Source of the DNA: Neorhizobium alkalisoli
GTDB lineage: Bacteria; Pseudomonadota; Alphaproteobacteria; Rhizobiales; Rhizobiaceae
DNA: 64,000 nt
Reading direction: 5' to 3'
NCBI RefSeq assembly: GCF_007829835.1
Contig: NZ_VIWP01000001.1
Location: forward strand, 248,001 to 312,000
Shown here: positions 35,061-42,659 of the stretch, piece after piece
How the letters are laid out: every line of letters starts with the position of its first letter
How positions within the stretch are numbered: position 1 is the stretch's first letter
Translations under genes and position numbers: made by a program
The notes under the pieces: generated by a model
Told to the model about the DNA's origin: nothing
The model's input: the letters and a program-made list of their open reading frames with translations, nothing else
Database searches by the model: none

Positions 35061-36025
35061 GCGCGACGAACCCGGTCATCGACATTTCCAATCTCAACGT
35101 CACCTTCAACCGCGGCCGAAGGCCGGTAAAGGCGGTGAACGGCGTCAGCCTCACTGTCGGAGAGGGCGAGGTCGTGGCACTTCTCGGCGAATCCGGCTCG
35201 GGCAAGAGCGTCACCATGCGCTCGCTGCTGCGCCTGCATCCCAAGGGCACCGATATCAACGGCGCGATGAAGGTCGCCGGCCGCGATGTCATGGCGCTAT
35301 CGACACGCGATCTCGGCAATCTGCGCGGCGCCGTCGTTTCGATGGTGTTTCAGGAGCCGCGGCTGGCGCTCGATCCGGTCTATACGATCGGAAGGCAGAT
35401 CGAAGAGACGATCATGCGCCACGAAAAGGTCTCGCGCAGCGAAGCCGCCGCACGGGCACTTGCGTTGTTCCAGAAGGTGCGTATCCCCTCGCCCGAACGG
35501 CGGCTGCAGAACTATCCGCACGAAATGTCGGGCGGCATGCTGCAAAGGGCGATGATCGCCATGGCGCTTGCCTGCAATCCAAAGGTCCTGCTGGCCGACG
35601 AGCCGACCACGGCGCTCGACGCCACGGTTCAGATCCAGATCCTGCTGCTGATCCGCGAATTGCAGCGGGAGCTCGGCCTTTCGGTCATCTTCGTCACCCA
35701 TGATATCGGCGTCGCAGCCGAGATCGCCGACCGGATCGCCGTCATGTATGCCGGGCGCATCGTCGAGGAAGGCAGGGTTGCTGACGTCATCAAGGCCCCA
35801 AAACATCCCTATACTCAAGGCCTGCTCGGCGCCCGCGTCGAACTTGCGCATGGCCGCGACCGGCTGGTGACCATTCCCGGCTCGCCGCCGGACCTTGCCA
35901 ACATGCTCCCCGGCTGCGCCTTCGCGCCGCGCTGTCCGCAGGCCTTCGAAGCCTGCAAAAGCACGGTCCCGACATTGACGGAAGGTGGCGATGCCGGCCG
36001 CGTCGCCTGCCTGCAATATGCCTGA
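35057..36025 (+). CDS. Dipeptide-type ABC transporter ATP-binding protein (DppD/OppD-like)
   Basis: A 322-aa ATPase: GESGSGKSVTMRSLL (Walker A), EMSGGMLQRAMIAMAL (signature in the DppD form), VLLADEPTTALDATVQIQ (Walker B) and VTHDIGVAAEIADR. The C-terminal extension has MLPGCAFAPRCPQAFEAC. It overlaps the previous ATPase gene by 4 bases and the racemase-like gene by 8 bases, so all six genes are translationally linked. Confidence 0.92.
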   Translation: MSATNPVIDISNLNVTFNRGRRPVKAVNGVSLTVGEGEVVALLGESGSGKSVTMRSLLRLHPKGTDINGAMKVAGRDVMALSTRDLGNLRGAVVSMVFQEPRLALDPVYTIGRQIEETIMRHEKVSRSEAAARALALFQKVRIPSPERRLQNYPHEMSGGMLQRAMIAMALACNPKVLLADEPTTALDATVQIQILLLIRELQRELGLSVIFVTHDIGVAAEIADRIAVMYAGRIVEEGRVADVIKAPKHPYTQGLLGARVELAHGRDRLVTIPGSPPDLANMLPGCAFAPRCPQAFEACKSTVPTLTEGGDAGRVACLQYA

Positions 36026-36698
36026 GCCGCGCCCAGAAACAGGCTCAAGAAAAATCGTCCTGATCAACCCGAACACGTCGGTCAGGACAACGGCGATGAT
36101 GGCCGGGATTGCCCGCACCTATCTGCCCGCCGGTTTTACCGTCGAGGCCCTGACCGCGGAGACTGGCGTATCGATGATCGTCAACCCGCAAGAACTGGCA
36201 GCGTCCGTTCCGGGTGTCGTGACGATGGGCCTTTCGGCAGCAGCAAGCGCGGACGGGATCATCGTCGGCGCCTTCGGTGATCCGGGCCTCGAACAGCTAC
36301 GCCAGAACCTCGTCATCCCGGTCACCGGCATTTGCGAGGCAAGCATGCTGGAAGCATCGATCGGCGCCCGGCGCTTCGCGATCGCCACCGTCACGCCGCT
36401 TCTGGTGGAGAGCTTTGCCGAAAAGGCGAAAAACCTCGGCCTTTCGCATCTCTATGCCGGCACACGACTGACGGAGGGCGATCCGATCGCTCTTGCGCAG
36501 GATCCCGAAAGGCTGCACGCGGCCTTGCTCGATGCAACGCGAAAATGTTTCGACGAGGACCGCGCCGAAGCCGTCATCATCGGCGGCGGCCCGCTTGGAC
36601 AGGCGGCCATGCGGTTGCAGCAGGAATTGTCGGCGCCGGTCATCGCGCCGATCCGCTCCGCCGTCATCCGTCTTCTCGGAGAGATGGCCGAAATCTAG
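36018..36698 (+). CDS. Asp/Glu/hydantoin racemase-family protein with one canonical Cys replaced
   Basis: A 226-aa protein of the Asp/Glu racemase superfamily. IVLINPNTSVRTTAMMAGIA at the N-terminus and VTGICEASMLEAS contain the first catalytic Cys region. The second half-site, normally GCAGM or GCTE, reads EAVIIGGGPLGQAAMRL: the second Cys is Gly. Two-base racemisation is thus unlikely in the usual form; a decarboxylase, isomerase or hydrolase activity is possible, since the superfamily also holds such enzymes. The start overlaps the transporter ATPase stop by 8 bases, so it probably acts on the imported compound. Confidence 0.8.
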   Translation: MPEPRPETGSRKIVLINPNTSVRTTAMMAGIARTYLPAGFTVEALTAETGVSMIVNPQELAASVPGVVTMGLSAAASADGIIVGAFGDPGLEQLRQNLVIPVTGICEASMLEASIGARRFAIATVTPLLVESFAEKAKNLGLSHLYAGTRLTEGDPIALAQDPERLHAALLDATRKCFDEDRAEAVIIGGGPLGQAAMRLQQELSAPVIAPIRSAVIRLLGEMAEI

Positions 36699-36699
36699 A

Positions 36700-36743
36700 G
36701 CAGTTCCAGCAAAAGTGCGTAGCGGTTTTGCGTCCGGAACTGC
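36700..36743. repeat. Palindromic repeat with CAAAA...TTTTG core (copy 2)
   Basis: Outer arms GCAGTTCC (36700-36707) and GGAACTGC (36736-36743) enclose CAAAA (36710-36714) and TTTTG (36726-36730). The core CAAAAGTGCGTAGCGGTTTT matches copy 1 at 26527 closely. Confidence 0.65.
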
Positions 36744-36758
36744 GTCAAATCAAAAAGA

Positions 36759-36799
36759 TAGAGGAATTTCGCGTTTCGAAGAAAAGCGAAATTCCTCTA
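36759..36799. terminator. Bidirectional stem-loop between convergent genes
   Basis: A perfect 14-base inverted repeat, TAGAGGAATTTCGC (36759-36772) and GCGAAATTCCTCTA (36786-36799), with a 13-base loop, lies between the ends of the racemase-like gene (plus) and the anti-sigma gene (minus). The anti-sigma stop codon is inside the right arm. It probably terminates both transcripts; no long T run follows. Confidence 0.55.
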
Positions 36800-37513
36800 G
36801 AGCTTCTGCGTCGCGCCGCTTGCGACGATCGGTCCGGTCGGCAGCCCGCTCGGCGAACCACCGAAGGGTTCGAGCGTGACGGCCAACGTCGCCCCCTCGC
36901 CGATGCGGCTGCGCAGATCGGCCGGAATGACCATATCGCCATCGAAGTCCGAGGGCATGATGCCGAGCGAGAGCGGATTGCCGCTGGCCGGCACGACCCA
37001 GAGTTCCAGCGACTTGTTGCGCGCAGGGCCGGCCGCCACCGGCACGACCTGCAGCCGGCCGCTCTGCTGATCATAGGAAGCGAGCAGGTCGACCTGTGCA
37101 TTCGGGCCCGAAAGTTTTGCGACGAGCGGCGGCGTGGCCGCGATCCGGTTGAGGTTGAACAGGCCGGAGCCGAACAGGATCGCGAGAACGGCCATGGCCG
37201 ATGTCGCCGTCGAAATCCAGCGCCAGAAGGCTGCGGAATTCCAAAGGCCGGGCGCAGGCGCCTGCTCAGCCCCGAACAGCCGCGTCTGGATATCGGCAAA
37301 AACCCGCGCCGGCGGTGTTACCGGCTCGTATTCCTCGTTCATCGAGGAGAGGTCGCTTTCCCATCGCTGGACGATCCGGGCAAAGGCGCGATCGGTCGCC
37401 ATCCGGTCCTCGACCCGACGGCGCGCTTCCGCCGGCAGGACACCGAGCACATATTCGCCCGCAAGGACCTCGTCCCGCGCGCCTCCGCCATGGCTCTGTT
37501 CGCTCGCGCTCAT
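36797..37513 (-). CDS. RskA-type membrane anti-sigma factor
   Basis: A 238-aa protein. An N-terminal zinc-less anti-sigma domain (ARDEVLAGEYVLGVLPAEAR, then AFARIVQRWESDLSSMNEEY) is followed by one transmembrane helix (STATSAMAVLAILFGSGLF, about residues 100-118) and a periplasmic RskA domain (NKSLELWVVPASGNPLSLGI, LAVTLEPFGGSPSG). Such proteins hold an ECF sigma factor at the membrane until proteolysed. The start overlaps the sigma stop by 4 bases, typical of a sigma/anti-sigma pair. Confidence 0.9.
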   Translation of the reverse strand: MSASEQSHGGGARDEVLAGEYVLGVLPAEARRRVEDRMATDRAFARIVQRWESDLSSMNEEYEPVTPPARVFADIQTRLFGAEQAPAPGLWNSAAFWRWISTATSAMAVLAILFGSGLFNLNRIAATPPLVAKLSGPNAQVDLLASYDQQSGRLQVVPVAAGPARNKSLELWVVPASGNPLSLGIMPSDFDGDMVIPADLRSRIGEGATLAVTLEPFGGSPSGLPTGPIVASGATQKL

Positions 37514-38052
37514 TGCTCGAGACACTCTCTTAGTTTCAAAAGGCTGCGCCGCAGCCAGGTGCGCACGGTATTGAGCGGCACCTTCAATTCTTCCGCGAGC
37601 TCGTTATAGCTCAAACCTTCGACATAAGCACGCCGCACTGCACGCGCGTGGGCCTGATCGAGGGTTTCCATACACCGGTCGATCCGGCGTCCCTCGTCGG
37701 CAATCGCCATGTTCTGTTCCGGCGTCGGCGTGCGATCGTCGGCCAGATCGTACTGATCGTCGATGTCGTCCGCAACCGGCCGGCGCGCCCGCATCGTATC
37801 GATCGAATGGTGGCGGGCGATCGCGGCAAGCCAGGTCAGCGGGTTGCCAGCAGCGCTCGCAAACGTCTTCGAACGCTGCCAGACCTTTATGTAAACTTCC
37901 TGCAGCGCTTCTTCCGCCTCGGTCCTGTCACGCAGGATTTTCAGGCAAACCGCAAAGAGCTTCGGGCTCGTTACGGTATAGAGCATCGCGAAGGCGGAGC
38001 GGTCGCCCATCGCCACACGATTGATCAGAGTTGCAATGTCATTGCCCTGCAT
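37510..38052 (-). CDS. ECF-family RNA polymerase sigma factor
   Basis: A 180-aa sigma-70 group IV protein. Region 2 reads FAMLYTVTSPKLFAVCLKIL and AEEALQEVYIKVWQRSKTF; region 4 reads VRRAYVEGLSYNELAEELKV and PLNTVRTWLRRSLLKLRECL. It belongs with SigK-like factors paired with RskA. The start at 38052 (MQGNDIATLINRV) is chosen because sigma homology begins there; the longer open frame upstream has no homology and crosses a likely promoter (TTGAAA near 38097). Targets probably include the divergent promoters at 42527-42619. Confidence 0.9.
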   Translation of the reverse strand: MQGNDIATLINRVAMGDRSAFAMLYTVTSPKLFAVCLKILRDRTEAEEALQEVYIKVWQRSKTFASAAGNPLTWLAAIARHHSIDTMRARRPVADDIDDQYDLADDRTPTPEQNMAIADEGRRIDRCMETLDQAHARAVRRAYVEGLSYNELAEELKVPLNTVRTWLRRSLLKLRECLEQ

Positions 38053-38183
38053 CAGGAAAAACCTCGTCACCGCATATCTATAGAGATCGGTTCTTTCAAA
38101 AGACAAGGCGAGAGAGCGGCGAAACTTCTGTCCGGGGGCAGGCCAACCGGAAATCGGGGGCGAAATAGTGGAAGCGAGCAGCA

Positions 38184-38636
38184 TCAGCGTTTCCCCGAAC
38201 CCGCGCCGGCACCTGGACGGCCGAGCAGTTTTTGCGTGACGAGGAAGCCGATGCAGCAGGCGACAGCCGAAAGGATCGTTCCCCATGCGAGATCGGCAAT
38301 GGTCAGCAGGTTCGACCAGTTCTTCAGCACGGCCTGGCTGGTCAGGTCATAGGTTGCATAGGCGGTAAAGCCGGTGACCGCGCCATTCACCAGAGCCGTC
38401 TTAAGCCGCCCTTCGGCAAAAGCCGGACGCAAGGCGAGAAAGGTCAGGCCCGCGACATAGATGAGATAGAACAGGATTGCCGGTGCAACGCGGAATGTCG
38501 GGGCCAGCATATCGCCCATGACCGGCTTGTAGAGCAGCCCTGCCATCGTCCCCAGCCAGACGGCATCGATCGCGACCATGGCGATCAGAGTGACGACATA
38601 GGCAGTCGCGAGAGATTTGAACGAAATGCCTGACAA
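38184..38636 (-). CDS. DUF2177 family membrane protein
   Basis: About 150 aa with four predicted transmembrane helices (ATAYVVTLIAMVAIDAVWLG, ILFYLIYVAGLTFLALRPAF, then VTGFTAYATYDLTSQAVL and TILSAVACCIGFLVT). It matches DUF2177, a family of unknown function often found beside cyclopropane-synthase genes in ECF-controlled clusters. No ATG exists near the start; TTG at 38636 lies 7 bases after GAGGAG and is the best start, although TTG at 38651 is also open. Confidence 0.82.
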   Translation of the reverse strand: MSGISFKSLATAYVVTLIAMVAIDAVWLGTMAGLLYKPVMGDMLAPTFRVAPAILFYLIYVAGLTFLALRPAFAEGRLKTALVNGAVTGFTAYATYDLTSQAVLKNWSNLLTIADLAWGTILSAVACCIGFLVTQKLLGRPGAGAGSGKR

Positions 38637-38647
38637 GACAATGCTCC

Positions 38648-39025
38648 TCAATTGATCCGTGACCAGGACACGCCCTTGCAGATCAGGCCGGCGACGATAC
38701 AGCCCTTCGTCGTCATGCTGTCTCCCGAAACCGTGACGGTGATGCGGTAGGTCATGTCCCGTTGCGGATCGAAGGCCGTGCCGGAATAATTGCCCGCATC
38801 GCCCTGCGGCTTGATCGTCATCACCAGCCTGTCGCCCGCTTTCTCGCCGCGCGTGCCGGGCTTGATCCAGGTATTGGTGGCGCAGATATCGTCACCGCAC
38901 GGCGCGATCCTGACCTTCGCATCACCATCGCCGCGCGCCCACTGGCCATCGATATCGGCGGCAAAAGCCGATGACACGCATGTCAGGGTGGCCAGGACAC
39001 CGGTACCGATCATCATCCGTCGCAT
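38648..39025 (-). CDS. DUF2147 family secreted protein
   Basis: A 125-aa exported protein with signal peptide MRRMMIGTGVLATLTCVSSA (cleavage after AFA). The mature part starts DIDGQWARGDGDAKVRIAPC and contains the DUF2147 pattern MTIKPQGDAGNYSGTAFDPQ, ending KGCIVAGLICKGVSWSRIN. Four cysteines may form disulfides. GGGAGGA precedes the ATG by 8 bases; the longer upstream frame is shadow of the methyltransferase gene. DUF2147 proteins are beta-rich envelope proteins of unknown role. Confidence 0.88.
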   Translation of the reverse strand: MRRMMIGTGVLATLTCVSSAFAADIDGQWARGDGDAKVRIAPCGDDICATNTWIKPGTRGEKAGDRLVMTIKPQGDAGNYSGTAFDPQRDMTYRITVTVSGDSMTTKGCIVAGLICKGVSWSRIN

Positions 39026-39041
39026 AAAATATCCTCCCGTA

Positions 39042-40274
39042 TCAGGCATGCTCGATCGTGTAGAATCCGACATTGATCGTCTCCTCCTCAAAACCGGCCT
39101 CGCAATAGCAGAGGTAATAATCCCAGAGCCGCCGGAAGCGGTTGTCGAAGCCGAGCGCAAAAATTGCCGGCCAGCGGGCATCGAAACGGTGCCGCCATTC
39201 GGCAAGCGTCCGTGCATAGGATTTGCCGAAATGCTCGACTTCAGAAAGGTTTAAGCCCGCTTTCCCGATCGCTTCCTTCAAAGCGCTGTCAGAGGGCAGA
39301 AAGCCGCCCGGAAAGACGTATTTCTGAATGAAATCGGCATTCTTGCGATAGGATTTGAAGCGCTCTTCCTCGATCGAGATGATCTGCAGCACTGCCTTTC
39401 CGCCCGGTTTCAGGCAGCGGCGAATGGTTTCGAAATAGTCCGGCCAATAGGCCTCGCCGACCGCCTCGAACATTTCGATCGAGACGATCCGGTCGAATTG
39501 TCCGTCCGTGTCACGATAATCCCGGAGGCACAGGTCCACCTGCCCGCTCCGGCCGGCTTTTTCGGCCGCAGCCTGCGCCCAGGCCAGCTGCGACGGCGAG
39601 AGCGTGATGCCCGTCACCTTCGCATCAGTCTCGGTCGCAAGATTGACGGCGAGCGCCCCCCAGCCGCAACCGATCTCCAGCACGGTCTCGCCGCCCTTCA
39701 TCTGCAGCTTCTCGCGGATACGATCGAGTTTGTTCGCCTGCGCCTGTTCGAGCGTCTGCCAATGGCCCTCGTAAAGCGCAGAGGAGTAGAGCATCGAAGG
39801 GTCGAGCCATTCGCGGTAAAAGGCGTTGCCGAGGTCGTAATGAGCCTCGATATTGCGGCGGCTGCCCTTTTTCGTATTGGCGTTCAGCAGATGGCCGAGA
39901 CGGTTGGCAATGCGCATCAGCATGCTGCCTTTCACCGCCGGCTGCAGCGCCGCCGTATTCCTTGCCGCGAAGCGAATGACCGCCGTCAGGTCCGGCGTCG
40001 ACCAGTCCTCGGCGATATAGCCGTCTGCAAAACCGACATCGCCGGCCATGAGAACCCGACGCAGCATGCGCCAGCGATGCACGGAGATGATCGCCTCGGG
40101 CCCGGGCTCTGCGCCCTGCTTTTCGATCACCGCTCCGGATGGCAGCGTGACGCGCAGCTTTCCGTAGCGGACATCGCTCAGCAGCCGCTCGACGATCCGC
40201 GTGCCAAAGCCGCGCAGCTTGCGCGTTTCGGAGGCGCCGGACGACAGGCGGGAGAATTCATCGAGCTGGCTCAT
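39042..40274 (-). CDS. Cyclopropane-fatty-acyl-phospholipid synthase-family SAM methyltransferase
   Basis: A 410-aa protein of the CFA synthase family, which methylates unsaturated acyl chains of membrane lipids with SAM. It shows the NIEAHYDLGNAFYREWLDPS motif, LEIGCGWGALAVNLATETDA (SAM-binding, about residues 197-216), FDRIVSIEMFEAVGEAYWPD and the late LRLS-type C-terminal helix near RRLWDYYLCYCEAGFEEETI. It overlaps the DUF1365 gene by 17 bases. With the FAD oxidoreductase and DUF1365 partners it matches ECF-controlled lipid-modification clusters in which related methyltransferases take part in furan or methylated fatty acid synthesis. Confidence 0.9.
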   Translation of the reverse strand: MSQLDEFSRLSSGASETRKLRGFGTRIVERLLSDVRYGKLRVTLPSGAVIEKQGAEPGPEAIISVHRWRMLRRVLMAGDVGFADGYIAEDWSTPDLTAVIRFAARNTAALQPAVKGSMLMRIANRLGHLLNANTKKGSRRNIEAHYDLGNAFYREWLDPSMLYSSALYEGHWQTLEQAQANKLDRIREKLQMKGGETVLEIGCGWGALAVNLATETDAKVTGITLSPSQLAWAQAAAEKAGRSGQVDLCLRDYRDTDGQFDRIVSIEMFEAVGEAYWPDYFETIRRCLKPGGKAVLQIISIEEERFKSYRKNADFIQKYVFPGGFLPSDSALKEAIGKAGLNLSEVEHFGKSYARTLAEWRHRFDARWPAIFALGFDNRFRRLWDYYLCYCEAGFEEETINVGFYTIEHA

Positions 40275-41085
40275 GAAGCTTGACCTTACTGTTGGTGGGG
40301 CTGCTGTTGCGGGTGGAGCGGACGAGAGAAACCGGATTTTTCGGGGCCGACGGGCGCGGCTTAAGGCGCACGCCCTTCAGCCAGATTTTCAGCGCTTCCC
40401 AATGGATGCCGCCGACGACCCGGAGCGTCAGGAAAGGAATGGCGAAAAACGCCTTCAGCAAGGCGCCATCCGTCAGTTCGACGCGGCGGGCCAGATGCCG
40501 TGCCGTCAGCACCAGCCCATCGGCATCGGACGTATCGATGCGGATGGAAAGCTTGTCGGTCGGCGGCCGGACGCGGAATTCATAGGCGAGATCCATCTCC
40601 ATGAAAGGCGAGACGTAAAAGGCCTTGTCGCAATGCTGGACGATCTCGTCATCGCCCGCTCTCTCGACCGGGATCAGATAGGCATGCCGCTCGCCAAACG
40701 TATTATCGACCTCCCAGAGGATTGCCGAAATCTCGCCATCCTGCCGGTAGCAGAAGAAGACGCTGAGCGGATTGAAGGCCCAGCCGAGAAGGCGCGGCAT
40801 GGTGAGAAGCCGGATCGGCCCGCCATCCGGCACGAGGCCCGCGGCCCGCATCGAGCGTTCCACCTGTACGCGAAGATCGGTACCGGACCGGTCACCGCGA
40901 TCCTTCGGCAGGAAGGAGAAGAGATTGAACCGCCCGACCGAAAACAGTTTTAGCCGTCGGTCCAGAATATCGAGCTCATCGAGATCGATGAGCAGCGAAT
41001 AGATGCGATAGGCCAGTTTATGCGCCTTCGGCCGCAGCCGCGCATGCGTTACATGTCCCGGAAAAAGTGCGGATCGAAAGCTCAT
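40258..41085 (-). CDS. DUF1365 family protein
   Basis: A 275-aa protein beginning MSFRSALFPGHVTHARLRPK. Conserved DUF1365 stretches are KLAYRIYSLLIDLDELD, FGERHAYLIPVE and KAFYVSPFMEMDLAYEFRV. The function is unproven, but the gene is almost always found with an FAD amine-oxidase-like gene and a CFA-like methyltransferase gene, as here. The start at 41085 overlaps the FAD enzyme's stop by 4 bases. A late hydrophobic segment (LLKAFFAIPFLTLRVVGGIH) may contact membrane lipid. Confidence 0.9.
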   Translation of the reverse strand: MSFRSALFPGHVTHARLRPKAHKLAYRIYSLLIDLDELDILDRRLKLFSVGRFNLFSFLPKDRGDRSGTDLRVQVERSMRAAGLVPDGGPIRLLTMPRLLGWAFNPLSVFFCYRQDGEISAILWEVDNTFGERHAYLIPVERAGDDEIVQHCDKAFYVSPFMEMDLAYEFRVRPPTDKLSIRIDTSDADGLVLTARHLARRVELTDGALLKAFFAIPFLTLRVVGGIHWEALKIWLKGVRLKPRPSAPKNPVSLVRSTRNSSPTNSKVKLHEPAR

Positions 41086-42458
41086 GCCGGCACCGCAATC
41101 TCTATCGGCCAGTCGACAAGCGGCGTGCGCACGATCCGGCCGCTCTCGTCGGCCATGGTCCACGGCCGCTTAACTCCGCCAAGATCCTCGGCGACCGCAA
41201 GCCCGGCCTGCAGTCCATCCTCGTGGAACCCGGCGCCGAAATGCGCGCCGCAGAACCAGGTGCCGCTGCGGCCCTGCAGCGACCACAGCTTTTTCTGCGC
41301 CAGATCCGTCGCAAGGTCGAAGACCGGATGTTCGTAGGTCTCGCGGCGGAGAACCTTGCTCTCGTTTATCGGCAGGCGGGGGTTGAGCGTCACGAAGGTC
41401 GGCGGCGCATCGCCCAGCGGCTGCAGCCGGTTCATCCAGTAGCTGATCGAAGGCTGGCAGATGCCCTGTTGCGCGCCATTGCTGCGGGCCGAATAATTCC
41501 ACGCCGACCAGGCCGCCTTGCGCTTCGGCATGACGCTTTCATCCTCATGCAGCAAAGCCTCGTTGCGAGAATAACGGAAACTGCCGAGAACGGCGCGCTC
41601 CTCTGCCGTCGCGTCGGTGAGCATGGCGAGCGCCTGATCCGCATGGGTGGCGATGACGACGTCGTCGAACATTTCCCAGCCATTGCGTCCGTCGGAAATC
41701 TCGACGCCCAGGCCGTTGCGGCGGATCGCCTTCACCGGCGTCGAAGCCCGGATGTCGTCGGCAAACCCGCATGTCAGGCGTTCCACATATTCGCGACTGC
41801 CGCCGGTCACCGTGCGCCAGACCGGCCGGTCCCAGAGTTCCAACAGGCCGTGATTGCAGCAGAATTTTACGAAATTCGCTGCCGGATAGGCACCAACCTC
41901 CAGCGCCGGCGTCGACCAGATCGCGGCCGCCATCGGGTAGAGATGGTCTTCGCGAAAGGCGCGTCCGAATTTTTGCGCATCGAGATAGGCATCGAGCGAG
42001 ATCCCTCCCATGCCGGCCAGATCCTTCGGCGCCTGACGATAGAAGCGGACGAGATCGCGCAGCATCGACCAGAAACGCGGCCGGACCAGATTGGATTTTT
42101 GCGCGAAAAGCCCAAGCCCCGTGCCGCCGGAATATTCGAAGGCGCCGTCATCCAGCGAGACCGCGAAGGACATGACGGTCGGGCTGGTCTCGACATCGAG
42201 ATGCCGGAAGAGTGCCGTGAGGTTCGGATAGGTCACTTCGTTATAAACGATGAAGCCGGTATCGACCGCGACCCGACGACCGTCACTTTCGAACTCGACC
42301 GTGTTGCTGTGGCCGCCGATCCGTTTCGACGCCTCGAATACGGTGACGTCATGCGCTTGTGCCAGAAGCCAGGCGGCGGAAAGGCCGGAAATACCGCTGC
42401 CGACCACCGCGATATTGCGACGACGGCGGCGCTCTCTGTTCTGCGATTGATAATCCAT
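41082..42458 (-). CDS. FAD-dependent amine oxidase/desaturase-like oxidoreductase
   Basis: A 458-aa flavoprotein. The Rossmann fingerprint is NIAVVGSGISGLSAAWLLAQ (about residues 15-34), followed by HDVTVFEASKRIGGHSNTVE and, near the C-terminus, WFCGAHFGAGFHEDGLQAGL. This is the amine-oxidase/phytoene-desaturase fold seen in CFA-linked clusters. The start at 42458 is fixed by GAGGAGCGGGGAAG. It is the first gene of the minus-strand lipid operon and has an ECF-type promoter about 70 bases upstream. A lipid-chain oxidation or desaturation role is inferred. Confidence 0.9.
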   Translation of the reverse strand: MDYQSQNRERRRRRNIAVVGSGISGLSAAWLLAQAHDVTVFEASKRIGGHSNTVEFESDGRRVAVDTGFIVYNEVTYPNLTALFRHLDVETSPTVMSFAVSLDDGAFEYSGGTGLGLFAQKSNLVRPRFWSMLRDLVRFYRQAPKDLAGMGGISLDAYLDAQKFGRAFREDHLYPMAAAIWSTPALEVGAYPAANFVKFCCNHGLLELWDRPVWRTVTGGSREYVERLTCGFADDIRASTPVKAIRRNGLGVEISDGRNGWEMFDDVVIATHADQALAMLTDATAEERAVLGSFRYSRNEALLHEDESVMPKRKAAWSAWNYSARSNGAQQGICQPSISYWMNRLQPLGDAPPTFVTLNPRLPINESKVLRRETYEHPVFDLATDLAQKKLWSLQGRSGTWFCGAHFGAGFHEDGLQAGLAVAEDLGGVKRPWTMADESGRIVRTPLVDWPIEIAVPA

Positions 42459-42526
42459 CTTCCCCGCTCCTCGGCACAAATAGGGCAGCCATCCTCTGCG
42501 GCCCAGACCCTGGGTCATGACCTAGT

Positions 42527-42553
42527 TACGGGAGGCGGAGGCAAACAGTTTCA
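42527..42553 (-). promoter_or_regulatory. ECF-sigma-type promoter (TGAAAC-N17-CGTA), leftward
   Basis: On the minus strand TGAAAC occupies 42553-42548 and CGTA 42530-42527, separated by 17 bases. The motif TGAAACnGTTTG...CGCC...CCGTA is shared with the rightward promoter at 42593. It points to the FAD oxidoreductase gene. Confidence 0.6.
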
Positions 42554-42592
42554 TCGGACACGGAATTTTTACGAAGAAATTTTCTCGAAGGC

Positions 42593-42619
42593 TGAAACCG
42601 TTTGGCCGCGCCGACCGTA
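42593..42619 (+). promoter_or_regulatory. ECF-sigma-type promoter (TGAAAC-N17-CGTA), rightward
   Basis: TGAAAC at 42593-42598 and CGTA at 42616-42619 have the same 17-base spacer as the leftward copy, and share GTTTG and CGCC within it. Transcription would start near 42626, about 34 bases before the ATG at 42660. Confidence 0.6.
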
Positions 42620-42659
42620 GATGCATTCGAGACGGCTGCAAAAGGAGGAGGGCTGCCGA

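Noticed and set aside
38093..38120. A third TGAAAC-N17-CGTA promoter upstream of the sigma gene
   Set aside because: The minus strand there reads TGAAAG with no CGTA at the right distance, so sigma autoregulation by this motif is not supported.
38053..38286. Longer N-terminus for the ECF sigma factor
   Set aside because: The extra 78 residues have no sigma homology and would cross the likely promoter.
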